NCBI GenBank assembly: GCA_004794655.1
Contig: SMMW01000618.1
Location: 1,488,001-1,552,000, forward strand
Direction: 5' to 3'
DNA: 64,000 nucleotides
Origin: Marisa cornuarietis
Lineage: Eukaryota > Mollusca > Gastropoda > Architaenioglossa > Ampullariidae
The notes under the pieces are model-generated. The model was not told where the DNA came from. It did not search any database and saw only the letters and a list, made by a program, of their open reading frames with translations. The translations under genes were made by a program, and so were the position numbers. Positions 24,004 to 37,000 of this stretch are shown here, piece after piece; within the stretch, counting starts at the first letter, position 1, and each line of letters starts with the position of its first letter.

Positions 24004-27000
24004 ATACTGCAGTTTTGCAGCCAAAGTGTGTAGTAGAAGCTTGTAAAAGCTTTTTTGTACTTTTGCTATTTTTAAAAGTACCATAAATATATTTATTTAT
24101 GGTTTTCTATTGTTAAAGTCTATATACATTTTCCGTTGTAATGGTTTTATCGGTAATTGCGCAGTAAGTAAATCCCAGCAAACTTGCAAATCGATGTTTA
24201 ATTATTTACAGGCGTTTATAGTTTGCAGCTTCATTAACTTTCTTTATCGTTAGTATTTTAAGAATTAATACTGCGCTCCTTTCAGTGCAATCTTCATTTT
24301 GATGGCAATTATTAGACACAGGCCTACATAATAGATGCACTGTTGAAAGTGAAGTATAACTGTTATAAAATCCGGCGTGCAGTGAAATCAAGACTGGCAG
24401 TCCTAAGTTGTGGAAAAAATTTTAACAGCAACTCGGCAAAGCAACACTGGTAACAATAGCAGTCATTAAAAATGGCACATGCTGGGCACCAGCATGTAGT
24501 GTCTGAACAGGCTAGCAGTTCTGGCTCAGAGGAAATAGCTGCAGGTGCTAGCACAATTGTTTGGAGTAATGGGGCCATGTCTACTGGTGCTGTTATTCCA
24601 CATGGTAATGATGATCAACATCTGAACAGAGTGATTGCAAACTCAGCTGGCACAAGGACACAAGTACTGAAGTCTGCAGCTGACCATAATGCACGGTCAT
24701 TTGCATCTGGGAACAGTAAAGCAGTCGGCAGACCAGCTGATAATGTTGGAGAAGTTAACAGAACAGTCGACATCAGTGCACCAACTGGCAGACCACCTGA
24801 GAATTCTGCAGATGTCACCATACCAACTGAAAATGGTGAAGTTGTTAACAGACAGAATGTTGCACCAGTCAGCAGAACTGCTGAGAATAGTGTAGAAATA
24901 TACAGATTATCTGAGAATGGTGCACCAGTCAGCAGACCTGAGAATGATGAAGAAATCTACAGACTATTTGAGAATGTTGCACCAGTCAGCAGACCAGCTG
25001 ACAACAGTGCTGGCAGACCAACTTCATATGGTAGGGAATGGGAACAACAGTCTGCAGGTATCCCACAACATTTAGCAGATAGATTACAAAGACGTCCTGC
25101 AAACAGTTCAGGGCACATTGTCCATTCTAATGACATTGTTGATCACGAAGGGTATATTGACTTGGCTGAAGTACGACATGCAAGTAAGTGGGAGAGATAT
25201 TTAACGCAGGTTGAGATAAAGACTAATTGCTTAATATTTAATGCAATTAGCTGTTTAATTTAGGTTTCATCTTTGCCTGTTTTAGCCAGTCTCATAGGCA
25301 AACAAGTGTCGTCACTCTTTCTATTGACTTTATTTTATGAACTCAAAAGCAAGCAAAGAGATTTTCATATCAGTCATATTTCGCCATCTTTACAAATACT
25401 AACTTTTGAACTGATGCTGAATTACTTAGATTATTCAGAAGGATTGGCTGTTGCCTGCTTCGTTTTTGTAGCAAGCTTTACCAACACCCAGTCTGTAACT
25501 TGATACATGCAGTCAGTAGAAAAAAATACACTTCTTCTGTAGACTGATAAAAATTGTTACATTTCAGATCAACTTCTCTTGCTTGGGGTGTTGTTGAGAA
25601 GGGTACCCTGACGGCAAAGGTTTGTCAGCAGGCATTATGCATGAATTATTGATGTTTTCTGCTTATAACCCAGACACTCTTTCACAAATTTATGGATTTC
25701 CATTTTGCTGAAACCACAAAATTTTTAAACATTTTCAGGTTTAGCAAGACCAAGTGATATTTTGTTCATTCAATCTTTGCTTAGTGATTTGACTGCCTAG
25801 TCTTGTTTTACCATATTAATTTCACGATTAATTCATGTTGCTGTAACATTTGTTTGGTGTTGTTCAGATTAAAAAAAATCTATAAATCATAAGTATAGGC
25901 AAATAATACAGATGATCATGACAGATGATGCAGAAAACCCATACTGCAGACCCAACAAAAATAAAAGATGAGTTAAACCTCAAGGTGGCTGGGCAAAGGG
26001 ACATCACTGAAAATGTGAAAGAGTACAGAAGCCAGTCAAAAGTATTATATACCTTCATATTATGTACCTTCATAACCAAGCAGGTTTACTCATTCTCATT
26101 CATTTTTATGAGTATTTTTCACAGTAGCTTAAATAATTTTTCCACACCTATAAGCACTTCATTCCAAAAGTGATATTAACAACCAAAGCATTTGTGTTCC
26201 ACTCCATCCTCAATTAGCAGCATACAATTTACTTAAAAATTTAATTTTTCAATCAATTAAAACCACCAGACATATATTCTTTTTCATGTCAACCTGTCTG
26301 TACTTCAAGCTGGTCTGCATTAGTTTTTATTGTATTTTCTGTCTTATGTTGAACCTAGCAAAAACATTATTTTTTACTTGTATCATCAAAGAAATTCCTT
26401 TTAAATTTGAGAATAAAATCCTACTGATATATTTTGATGGCATGATAAACTTTTGTGCGGCATTTGTGTTGAGGCGATGCCTCTATCAGCAATCTGTGTG
26501 CACGCCGGACATGGGTGGCCATTTGTCTGCTTGTCTTCGTCGTCGTCGTGTGGACATGCATGCGTGCTCTGAAGGTATTGAGTTGCACTCACTGTGACTG
26601 TGTCTGCTGACATTCGTCGAATGGTTTAGCTCACAGCTGTAGACTCCGCCACACCATGACTCTCAATGTTATCCTTTAGATGTTATGTTCATGCTTGTGT
26701 GCGGTATTTTCTTTTTCTACCTTGTATTTTTGTTTGTTGCAGTAATAGTAAGGGATCAATGCTCACTGTGGATATTTATGCATATATATGTGGCAAGGTA
26801 ACATTTTTTATCAAGCCCTTATTCCACATAATATATTTGTCCTTGTTCTTTACTTATTTATTTATTTTTGTACCTTAGTAAAGCACCATGCAATTGTTTG
26901 CATGAAAGATGGAATTTTATTAATTTATCCAAACTGGTAATTAATAAGAGCAATTTAAAATAGTGTTGTGCTATCAAGAAAACATTTTTGCTTTAGAATT

Positions 27001-28180
27001 GAATATTATTGAGTGAATGCAACGAGCATTGCATGAGAATGAACTTAAAGTGGTGCTGAGAAAAATCCATATTACTTATTTTTGTTACTTAATGTAGATA
27101 ATATTGAAAGAAGCAATGACTGTGACATGTTATTTTTAATCTTATATCAACAATGGTTACTGGAGATTATGTGCATTTTGTTTTAAAATGTGTTTTTTTA
27201 TATAAATAGTGAGTGACTTACTGCTGTTGTCAGTTTATTTACATGACATCAGGATAGGACTACTGTTATTTTTTTGTCTAGGATAAACAAAATCAAGCAG
27301 TACATGTTCCATGTAATGAATGAAGGCTATAGCAATGTCATCAGTATAAAGGTGACTGTGATTTTAAGATTCAAAGATTTCATGTCTTTAACATTTATTC
27401 TCTGCTTCTCCTGTGTCTCATTTCTCTCATTTGACCTTTGTCTCTCTCAATATGTTTGATTCTTTGTTATGAATGGTTCTTTTTTCCTTATATGTTATCA
27501 TGAATGGTTCTTTTTATGTTATGAATAATTCTTGGTTGATTGGTATTATAAATGGTTCTTTGTTCCTTATGTTATGTGGAATGGTTCTTTTTTCTTTTTG
27601 AAAAAATGGTTGTTATATATGGTTATCTTTCAAGAATTATAAAAGTGAACTCAGCTGTATGATTAAGCATTTGTTATAATGGGTGTGCATATGCATATTC
27701 TGGTACACATCTTGAATAAATGGCAGCGTCCTTTTTCAAAGATCAAAGGCTAGTTTGAAATGCAGGCATGAGTTTTGAACGATGAGGAGAAAAACACTGT
27801 GGGGCCAGCCACCTATTAATTGTCTCTCTTTCACTCCCTCTCTCTTGCTTGCTTCTACTCCATACTGCATCTCTCTTTCTCTGTTTTTCCTCCTTTCAGC
27901 TCTTTCACAGGGTATCCTTTGAAATGATGTCTTTGACACCAGCATCTAATTGCACCGTATTTTATTATATTTTTTTTTGTAGTTTGGATGCAGGGTTAAC
28001 ATAGCAGGTACAATAAGCATTAATGATGTTTCAGAGCAAAATATATACACAAAGGATCAGTTATAACCAGTAATTCTACATGTTTTTTAGGGTCAGAATC
28101 AAACAAAACACATTATTTTGTGGTACATATAATACATATCACCACACTCTAAGTGGGTGAAGTTAGAGCTACAAATCCTT
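24004..28180 (+). repeat. tandem duplication, copy B
   Basis: Homologous to copy A (10440-14996) from 'gcagttttgcagccaaagtg' to 'gagctacaaatccttgcaag'. It lacks the solo LTR and the LINE found in or next to copy A. Divergence is visible throughout (many substitutions and indels), so the duplication is not recent. Confidence 0.8.
24472..25611 (+). CDS. locus B low-complexity protein, DIDLxxAR family
   Basis: Exon 1 runs from ATG 24472 to 25183 (donor GTAAGT at 25184, phase 1). It encodes an Asn/Ala/Ser-rich protein with degenerate repeats like 'APVSRPAEN' and ends 'DHEGYIDLAEVRHA'. A second exon conserved with copy A starts at 25568 after 'acatttcag', adds about 14 residues ('LLLLGVLLRR') and stops at 25609-25611, for 251 residues in total. 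Unlike A the frame is intact. Residues 'VIPHGNDDQ' match 'VIPSGAHDK' in locus C, supporting common ancestry. The phase-1 donor would also be compatible with the downstream RING exon of locus C. No enzymatic domain; function unknown. Confidence 0.5.
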
Positions 28181-28399
28181 GCAAGAAGACCTATAATTCC
28201 TGCATGCATGCAGTAAAATAAATTTCAGTTAAATTAATTAGATTAATTAAGTCTAACATCATTAGCTCCTTTATTATGATGGATGCAGGGGAAAAGATGA
28301 TGGCTGATTGAACGATTGATCCTTGTTGCTTGTAGAATTCTCTCTTTCATACTTTATATGCTGTAGGTGATCCAAAAGTGCCTCAGCCCCTGTAGCTAA

Positions 28400-28700
28400 A
28401 GATATACTATCAGATCGAGGAGCAAGCCAGTTTTAGTACAGTTGAACAAATTTTCAACTGCTGCATCCAGATCAAAGAGCACCTCCATCATGATAATAAT
28501 CTCTTCCATAACTTTATCAGCATTAAGAAGGCATATGCATACATGCGGGGCTTGATGAGAGTCTTGTTGTAAACCAGCAAAGGGATTTACGACTCAAGGC
28601 GCTCAATCAGTTCAGGTGTAGGATATATATATATAGCTGGTGCTCGCCAGAGCTGTCCTTTGTTGCCGGTGCTGTTCAACATCTCAGGAAATATATATAT
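28400..28700 (+). mobile_element. RTE-like reverse transcriptase fragment
   Basis: The plus strand reads, with frame breaks, 'EEQASFSTVEQIFNCC', 'HNFISIKKAYAYMRGL' and 'ARQSCPLLPVLFNI'. This parallels 'EEQAGFRPRRSTVEQIFNC', 'HNFIDFKKAFDRVW' and 'QGCPLSPVLFNI' of the longer element on the opposite strand at 29.0-32.2 kb. It is a short, decayed second copy interrupted by TA repeats. Confidence 0.65.
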
Positions 28701-29035
28701 ATATCATGCAGCATTTATATCCCATAATCATTAAAATTACACCTCTGTGTCCATCGTAACGAGGCCACTATATATATATATGTAGCCTACATGCATTTTG
28801 CATGAGGTGACAGCAAGTTTCACTCGGATGAGCTAGCGAACAACACGAGCATGTAAGGAAGGTTTCTCACTGAGATCGTGGCCGGATACTCGCACCAGAA
28901 AAAAATGTCAGAGATGTGGAAGGTGATGTACGTAGATATAAGATAACAATTCGACTCATAGAGGCTCAATTTTTGTCTTAACTCGCTGTAATTTATATTT
29001 TGGGGGTTGTTAGGGTCAATATTGGAATCGTGCTT

Positions 29036-32000
29036 CAGTCAGTCAGTCAGTCAGTCAGTCGTCCCTTGCCTGGCACCTAGCGTTGGGGGGAGCACATGGA
29101 TAGACGCTGCAGCTGACAGGGCCCGCCACTCTTGCCTATTTTGGGCAATAGTCATGCAGCAGGTCCTGTACAGGACGACCAGTCCAGTCTTTGACGTTCG
29201 TAAGCCAGTTCTTTCTCTGGCCACCGCGGCGTCGGCCACCCTCCAAGGTGCCTCGAAGGATAGTCTTCGACAGGGTGTCGTGCCGGGTCACATGGCCAAA
29301 GAAGACCAGCTTACGTCGCTTGACTGTTGATAGTAGAGGTTCCTGGTGTCCTACGAGTGTGGCAATCTTGTTTCTTACAAAGTCGTTGGTTTTGTGTTCT
29401 TTGTATGAGATCCGGAGCAGCCTCCTTTCTGCTTCGGCGAGCAGAGTCCATGTGTCGCATCCGTAGAGCAGGATCGGCACTACCAGGGATTTGTATAGCC
29501 TGTACTTGGTAGTGAACCTTATCTTGTGGCTATGCCAGATCCTATCTAGCTTAACCATTGCTGCTGTTGCTGCTGTTGTGATCCTGATGCGGATATCTTG
29601 CGTGGAGCTGCATGCCGTTCTTGGAGAGGGTGGCTCCCAAGTACTTGAAGCTACTTACCTCTTCGAGCTGTACCCCGTTCATATAGATCTCTGCTTTGCC
29701 GTTCCCATTGATCATAACTTTGCTCTTTTCAGTGCTGGTCTCCATTCCATATGCGTTTGAGCTGTCTGTCAGTCTGTTGGTGAGGTCTTGCAGTTCCGTG
29801 TTTGTACCTGCTAACAGATCTATGTCATCTGCAAAGCGTAGGCTGCAGATTGGTCTTCCACCGATTGAAATGGAGGTATGGTGGTCATGAAGAGCTTCAA
29901 GCATGATGTTCTCCAAGAATATATTAAACAACACGGGTGATAGGGGACATCCTTGACATATCCCTACTGTGGTACGAAAGTAAGCTCCTATATTTGGTTG
30001 TTAAGCAGAACTGTATGTGACAGTATCCCTGGTCTTTCCACCAGAACGTGAATACTGGCCCCGGGGAACGGGCACGTGGGCACTAGTTACTCAACACTAG
30101 CTGCCCACGTCAACATTAACTGCAGGGGAATACACACGATAATCACACGTCGGTCATTCAATTACACAACTTGGCTCACGAGCCCCCACCCCTGCTCTTC
30201 CCCGAACACAATACTCAACGACGTATGATTTCAATGTAACAATAAAGAAAAGATTTATTAATTACAAAAGCATTTCAAACAAAACACAATCAAATGGACT
30301 CGTCTAGGGGGGTCCCAATACTATCCGTGCTAGAGCGTACTTCTGATGTTACAGTGCTGTTGCCTCTCTTTACAAATACCATACACACTCGCAAGCGCAC
30401 CAACTTAGCTCTGTTACAGCTGGTTTGTTGTGAGTCCAATACTTCAGTTGACTGCCACGACACACTGACGATTTCCTCGACGTGATGTCCAATGGTCCGA
30501 CGTCTTCCTCCCTCGAACTGTCACCACGTCAGAGAGCGAGCGACGACTGCTTCTCCCGGTGACCCAGATTCGAGCCTTGTACCACTCGAGGGTACACACG
30601 TGGGTTCTTTGACGACTGTAATGCCTCGTACAGCCGCCAGACGAACACCACCACAGACGGTCTCAGCCCTTGAGAACCGACGACTTCTAGCGGCCGCAAC
30701 GTTATGCCTCTACCTCTCACACCGGTAGAGCGAGCCCACAGTCACACAGCCCTTTCCTCTCCACGACGACAGCAGGCAGTCTTGACAGTACGTCGTCAAT
30801 TACTTGCCTCCTTCTCTCAAGGTTCTCTAACCCGACTTCTTTCCTCCCGAGTCTTGCCCTCGTGGCTAAGACTTGGTCCGAGGCAGAAGTGTAGCTGACG
30901 TTAGAAAGCTGAAGTCGCTTTGGCTGGTGACCCGTTGCTCCCCCACTCAGACCTTCGCCGAAAAGCAAGTGAAGTGTGTTCTTGTCTATTTATCTCTCTA
31001 CATTCTCACAGATACATACATCGAGGGATGCCATTGGTCACTCACTCATCATCCAATCAGCTACAACTAGAGCCAGCAATCGACAGGGGATCTCTCTCTA
31101 GCAACTGGCCACGCCTACAGATGGTTGCGGTCAGGTGGCTAAACCTCCCTCCCCCCTGTCCTATTACGTGGTCTGGCGGGAACCAGGTGCACGCTGCCCC
31201 GAGGAAACTTTCCCCTCTCCCCAGACTTTGTTGACGTTTAGCCAGCCATCGGTCACGCATGGCGGCCGAAATCACTTAGCACCTTCTGTTCCACGCGTCC
31301 ATACCAAAACATATGTCTCTACACTGGACACACGCCCCCCCTCTTTCTTGCCAAAAGGGCCTCAGGCTTGTCAACAACCGCCCAAGACACTAAGTGGGCA
31401 AATTGTTACCTACCCCCTAGAGTTATCTCATGACACTGTACTCGTTGAGCTGTTATACAACGCTTCAACAACTTGGACAAGCCCTTCTTCAATGTTGAAT
31501 TTCCGCATCACATGCCATAGCCCCTCGTGCCAGACTCTGTCAAATGCCTTCTTAAAGTCAATGAAGTTGTGGTAAAGGTCCCGCTGATGCTGAAGATGCT
31601 TTTCTATCAGTAGACGACAGTTGAATATCTGCTCAACTGTGCTTCTACGTGGTCTGAAGCCAGCCTGTTCTTCTGCTAGCAGCTCTTCTGCGGTGGTTCT
31701 GATGCGGTTCTGTATGACCTTCAGCATGAATTTGCTTGGGTGACTGATAAGGCTTATGGTTCTGTAGTTCTGACACTGTTTGCTGTTTCCTTTCTTTGGG
31801 AGGGGTATGATTATAGTGACTGCGTCCATTCTCTGGGCCATTCCTTGCGCTCCCAGACTCTTTGGCACAGAACAGTTAGGGCCTTTGTAGTTGTTTCCCC
31901 ACCCTGCTTGAGCAGCTCAGCTGGTACATTATCAACTCCTGGTGACTTTCCTCCCTTCAAACTATGTACAGCTCTTTCGACCTCTTCCCGTAGGACTGGT

Positions 32001-32213
32001 AGGTCTACTGTCTCTAGTCTGGTTATTTTGGAGAATGTTGGCATCGGTCTTCAGCTGGTAATTATACAGGTCCTTGCAGTATTCTGTCAATCGGTTGAGT
32101 ACAGCATTGCCTTCTGTGAGAAGGTGACCATTGCTGTCTTCGATGACGGAGATCTTCTGCTGGTCTATAGGATTATCTAATAAAGTGCGAGTCCTATAAA
32201 TTGCTTTTGCCAC
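29036..32213 (-). mobile_element. RTE-like LINE, 5'-truncated, nested LTR
   Basis: Reading downwards from 32213: 'DSNGHLLTEGNAVLNRLTEY', 'LKGGKSPGVDNVPAELLK', 'IIIPLPKKGNSKQCQNYRTI', 'EEQAGFRPRRSTVEQIFN', 'FKKAFDRVWHEGLW'. After the inserted LTR come 'CQGCPLSPVLFNIFLENIM', 'SLRFADDIDLLAG', 'SFKYLGATLSKNG', 'LYGCDTWTL', 'FFGHVTRHD' and 'GGRRRGGQRKNWL'. This is the canonical order of RT motifs for an endonuclease-RT non-LTR element. The 3' end is marked by a (GACT)n tail (29036-29060 on the plus strand). Frameshifts and the insertion make it inactive. The 5' part (endonuclease) is missing. Confidence 0.85.
30016..31435. mobile_element. solo LTR, family 2, nested in LINE
   Basis: 1420 bp beginning TGTGACAGTATCC and ending ATCTCATGACA (TGT...ACA), with a 5 bp target duplication CTGTA (30011-30015 and 31436-31440). 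It splits the RT between 'YNSSTSTV' and 'LLNNQIGAYFRTTVG', which rejoin when the element is left out. There is no internal coding domain, so I call it a solo LTR. It does not share sequence with family 1. Confidence 0.8.
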
Positions 32214-33830
32214 TTATTCAATCCACTATCTGAAATAGATCATTGCTTCAGGAAAAGTGTTACAGCTTCTAACTGGTGTACTGAGTTTTTGCCGCGAGAG
32301 CCTCGTTACAACTCTGTAAACGCGAAGTCCGTAAACTATTTTATGTATACGTTATAAGAGCAGACGACACGAGAGCTCTTGTATGAGGAGGTGCAAAAGG
32401 TCGACATTTGCGGCATATGTATCCAACACGTTTATTTAACCCTTAGTATATGATCTGTGTATCGCACGTGAGGGTTTTTAAATAAAATTGCGATCTATAT
32501 GTCTGTGCAACATTAATTTATTGTAAATTGTTTGGAAGGAGTGTGGTACGTCAGATTACGACATGCGGCTTACAGTCGGATTACCTCATCGATGATCACG
32601 CTTGCTAATTGCGCAGTAGATAAATGGTCGATTCACGGTAACTCTTCATGATTGTTTTAATAATGTGAATGTGAATGATTATTAAGCTTTTGATACATTA
32701 TGATTAGATGATATTTTATCTATTATTTACTTCGTCTTTTAATTGCATGCTTAGCCAGTTCTCTCAGAAGTTTGAGAGATAAGTTAGTGTCCCAGTAGTG
32801 GGGATTTATAAAATACACGATTATTTGGGATATATTTTGAGCTGCGACGCTGTGTATGCCAACTTTTAAGAATGTGTTGGTAAATAATGATAAGAATGCT
32901 TACATTTAAAGCATGTCCTCAAGAATGAAAAATACAAAACTAGCCAATTGCCCCAGCAAGCCAGCAGGGTACGTGACAGCAACATATACGATATTCATAA
33001 TATAAGAACAATTTTGTTCATCAGCGAACACCATTCCACTGCTGATATAAGTATGTTTTTTTTATCCCATTACATCAACCATGCAAACGTACGTATATTA
33101 TACTTATAGCTGCTGTGTTGCCAGCAATGGTCCCAATTTTAAATTCAAATAAGAAAACACCAATAGAGAAACAAGAGAATGTATCCTTGAAATACAGTAA
33201 ATTTTAAAAAAAATGAGTACATGGCCAGGTAAACAGCGAGAATACTAGCCTAGCATAACCATAAATGTAAACTAAAAAACCTTAGTAAAAATCGGTTCCA
33301 GAACTATAGTATTACCAAGCATAAAGTAAAAGCTAAACCTGGAAGTCCATACATCAAAAAATAATACTCCATCATAATCAGTTTTACAACAGATACATTA
33401 ACAAGCCAGACACAAATTCCTAGGCTAGTAAATAGGAACGAAGCAACAGAGGGATCTGGCAGCTATATATAGCGACCATTGCCACCACTGGGGATGACAG
33501 CACCAAAAAGCAGCCAGTGGAAGAGGACATCACAGTAGCAAAAAAAAAAAGAGCAATAATCAGAAGTTGCTACAACTGGCACATGGCCAGACCATCAAGA
33601 AAATGCTACTGCCTGTAATCAGGATTCAAACTGAAAGGGGGATGGTTATCAAGCAGATAGTTTTAATAAACTTATATGTGATCTCATTCTTTTACAGACA
33701 GACAAGACTTGGTTCATTGCCACTGGTTAGTAAATTATCGATATGTGATTTTCATAAAATAAAGTGTTGCATTCATTAACCCTACGTTGCCTTGATGTGA
33801 CTACATGCAAAGTAACTGAACTGCTTTACA
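32214..33830. other. no gene recognised
   Basis: AT-rich spacer upstream of locus C with no frame above about 70 codons and no recognisable motif or element terminus. A poly-A run lies at 33540-33550. Confidence 0.5.
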
Positions 33831-34007
33831 GGTGGTGATTGGAGCTGGGAAGCTGTGTGCAACAACCCTGAGGCGTGTAATATTGGTTGTTTGCAAGTGA
33901 AATGCATAGGTGCTAGATGCTCTTGGACTAGAAACTGTGGCACTCAGCTGGGGAAAAAAGTCGTCGACTCCTTACATAATTTGCGCAAAGAAGGTCACTG
34001 ACCTGTA

Positions 34008-37000
34008 ATGGCTGCACAGATGGCACAGCAACAGCAGCACAATGATGGCCAGAATGCATCATCATCACAGCTTAACATTCCTGGTTCATATGAGCATTCA
34101 CAAGTTATCCCTAGTGGTGCACACGATAAACAGGTTAGTCATCCAGTGTTAGATGTTGACAGCAGGCTTATTCCAAGTGCCAGCATTAGTGATAGGAATG
34201 ATATAGACATTTCAACAGGGACTCAGAACGGACATGGTGGTGATTGCATCCCAAAAGTGGCAGGCTTAGTTGACCAAAAGGGCCAAGTCACCAATCAGTC
34301 AACAGAACCTCCAGGTAAGGATTCTCCTAGACTGATAGAAACAGGTGAGAATGTTAGTCATATTTTATTGAACCTTTTTTATCTCTGGGCCCAGTGTCTC
34401 GAATACTTTACCACCCACACTTTACATATGAACCATCTTTTATACTTTCAAGACTGGCCTTAAAAACCAGCTTTTCTGACAATACTTAAAGCAGCAGGTG
34501 GCTTTCTCTTCTTTCTTTTCACATTTTCCATGTGTCTTTTTGTAGGTGCTTCAACTTTGACATGCTTTTCATGTAAATCCATACCAGAAGCCTTCTAAGA
34601 AGGTTAAATGATTAGGTATGGAGGAGTTTTCAAATTGTTTGGAAAATATGAAGGGGAGTAAAAGGAGGCTCAAATTTGCTCAGTAGTAGCCAGATAATGG
34701 AGATGGCCATTTATAAATTGACTTACTATGAACATAGAACATTCTTATAGCATTTGCATACATGTGAATTTAGCAGCCATGGGATTAAACATGGGGTTTG
34801 GAAGGGCCTGTTGATTCCAAGTAGCCCATATATGATTCAGCCATTGCCCATAATAGATTCAACCAGAGCCTTGATTGATTTGACCACTGCCTGTAGTGAT
34901 TTAATCACATCATCATCAGTGCAATAATTTGGCCATGAAATAAGTTAATCCTGATGTAGCCTTCTTTATCATTATTGGCTGACCTGTGCACATTAATCAT
35001 GGTCTATCATTCATCATTTGTGTGTGTCTGTGTGCATGTGCTGTAGTCTCATCCACTAAGGCCAGTGTTAAATTGACATAGGGTGCTGGTTGATTTGACC
35101 CAGGGTTATGGATTAATTAAGGGTCATGGTCGAACTGACCGGTGACTGTTAATAGCATTTCATATAAATTGTATTTTTTATTTATTTATTTTTTTGTTTG
35201 CATGCTTCCCAGATGAAACTCAGGGAAGAAACTTTTCTAGTACTTCTGGTAGTAGTAGCCAGGCAGGCGAAGAGGATGAAGCAACACTTGCTGCTAGCAC
35301 TCACCTTTCAGTTGATGCAGTAGGACTTGCTTCTTCACCAGCAGCTTTTGAGAAAAATGTTCTACCTGCTGCAAGTCTGGTGTCACAGAGTTTACAACCC
35401 TATGCCCAGAGAACCACAGATAGAGACCAAGTTTTAGAACAATTCTTGCTGGAGAATGCACCTGTTAGTGACCAAAATGTTGACTGGGCTGGAGATGATG
35501 CAGGAGGTATTGTTCCTGTCAATGTTATCCAGCAGTCAGACTTTGATCAAGATGACATTGATGTAGCCCGAGGTCATGTAGGTAAGATGCTCATGTGTAA
35601 CATCCAAAATGACCAGAAAATAGTAATATTTAAATACTAATGTATATTCTAATAAAATATGTAGGTTTTTTTGGCACTTTATGTTTGTATATATTGTGTA
35701 AATAATTTTTTTTTGTTAATTTCTGCCTTTTGACCTTTCTGATCTGAGCTCTCCTTCTCATTCTGTTATATCTTTCATTTGAATTTAGTATAAGAAAACA
35801 AAAACTATTTTTCTTAAAAGTCACACCATGTAAATGTTTAAGAAACGCCCTTTAAAATGGTGTGCCACTGATGGTTGTCTTTATTGTAGGTTAATAGGTA
35901 TAAATATTTTAACGCTACTGGTCAAGTGGTCAATCATGGGAATGCAAAGTAACCGGAATGAGTCGAGGCAGTTCAAGAGGAACAATGTACTCTTGGGTAG
36001 TAAAAGTCAGTTTCCTCTTTTTTTTCTGGCTGTTTTTATTTATAGAAAGTTTACACAAGAGTCTGATCTAGGACATTCTTCTCCAGCACCTTTATGTTAC
36101 TTTCTCTGGTCCTACCTGCCTGATTGTACCCAGTCTGTGGTAGCTGTGGGCACAACATCTTTGCCTGGTTCTTTGAAGTATGGAGTGTCATAACCCTCTC
36201 CCCCACCCAGTTTATATCCAACGACTTTGTCCAACCATCTGCTTGGCCTTGCAGTATCATGTATGCTGATGATACACAGATGCTAGTGTCTGGCCTTGCT
36301 TCCCACTTCCAGCAGGTCTGTGCCACTACACAGCACACAGAAAACTCTGTAAAAGCCTGGATGTCCATCAGCAAAGAGAATAGTGAACCATCCTCTACCA
36401 TCTTTACTTTCTTTGGAGTTTGCATCTCTCTCCGAGACCATCTGGGATCTTTGTGTTATCATTGAACCATAATTTCTTTTGAATCTCTCATCAATGCAGT
36501 AGCTGAAGCCATCTTCCTTGAGTTTTGCTGGTCAGTCACATCTAATCTCTCCTGTCAGTTTCTGTTGCCAAAAAGCTTTTGTCTCCATTTGTGTTGTCCC
36601 AGCTCGATTACTTGTCAACCTCTTTAATGGCTGACTGTACAAACTTCAAACGGCTCAGAATATTTCTGCCCGTGTTGTCCTCTGTAGGTGAAAAGCAGAC
36701 CATGTTACGATATGTCATTTGAAGCCTTCAAATACAGCCAATCCCATCTCTTTGTATTAAACATAGTCAAGGATACTGATTCACTTACTCCTCAGTCCCT
36801 TCATCTGTGCGTATTTTTTTTTTTTTTTAATCATGTCTTCTGTTTACTAATGCTACTGTTGGTTTGTGTAGTTGTTTGTATGCAGTGCATTGAGCTTGTA
36901 CCTACACAGGGAAATGAGCTTGACATATTATTACTTGCAAAAGGCTGTTAAGAGCTTTCTTCCAGTTAGAAATTTATCTGAAAACTAATTCCAAATCTCT

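Noticed and set aside
29007..29330. Plus-strand frames opposite the RTE LINE (29.0-29.9 kb)
   Set aside because: They are antisense to clear RT and C-terminal motifs on the minus strand.
31135..31575. 146-codon plus-strand frame
   Set aside because: Spans the junction between the solo LTR and the LINE, so it is a chance frame.
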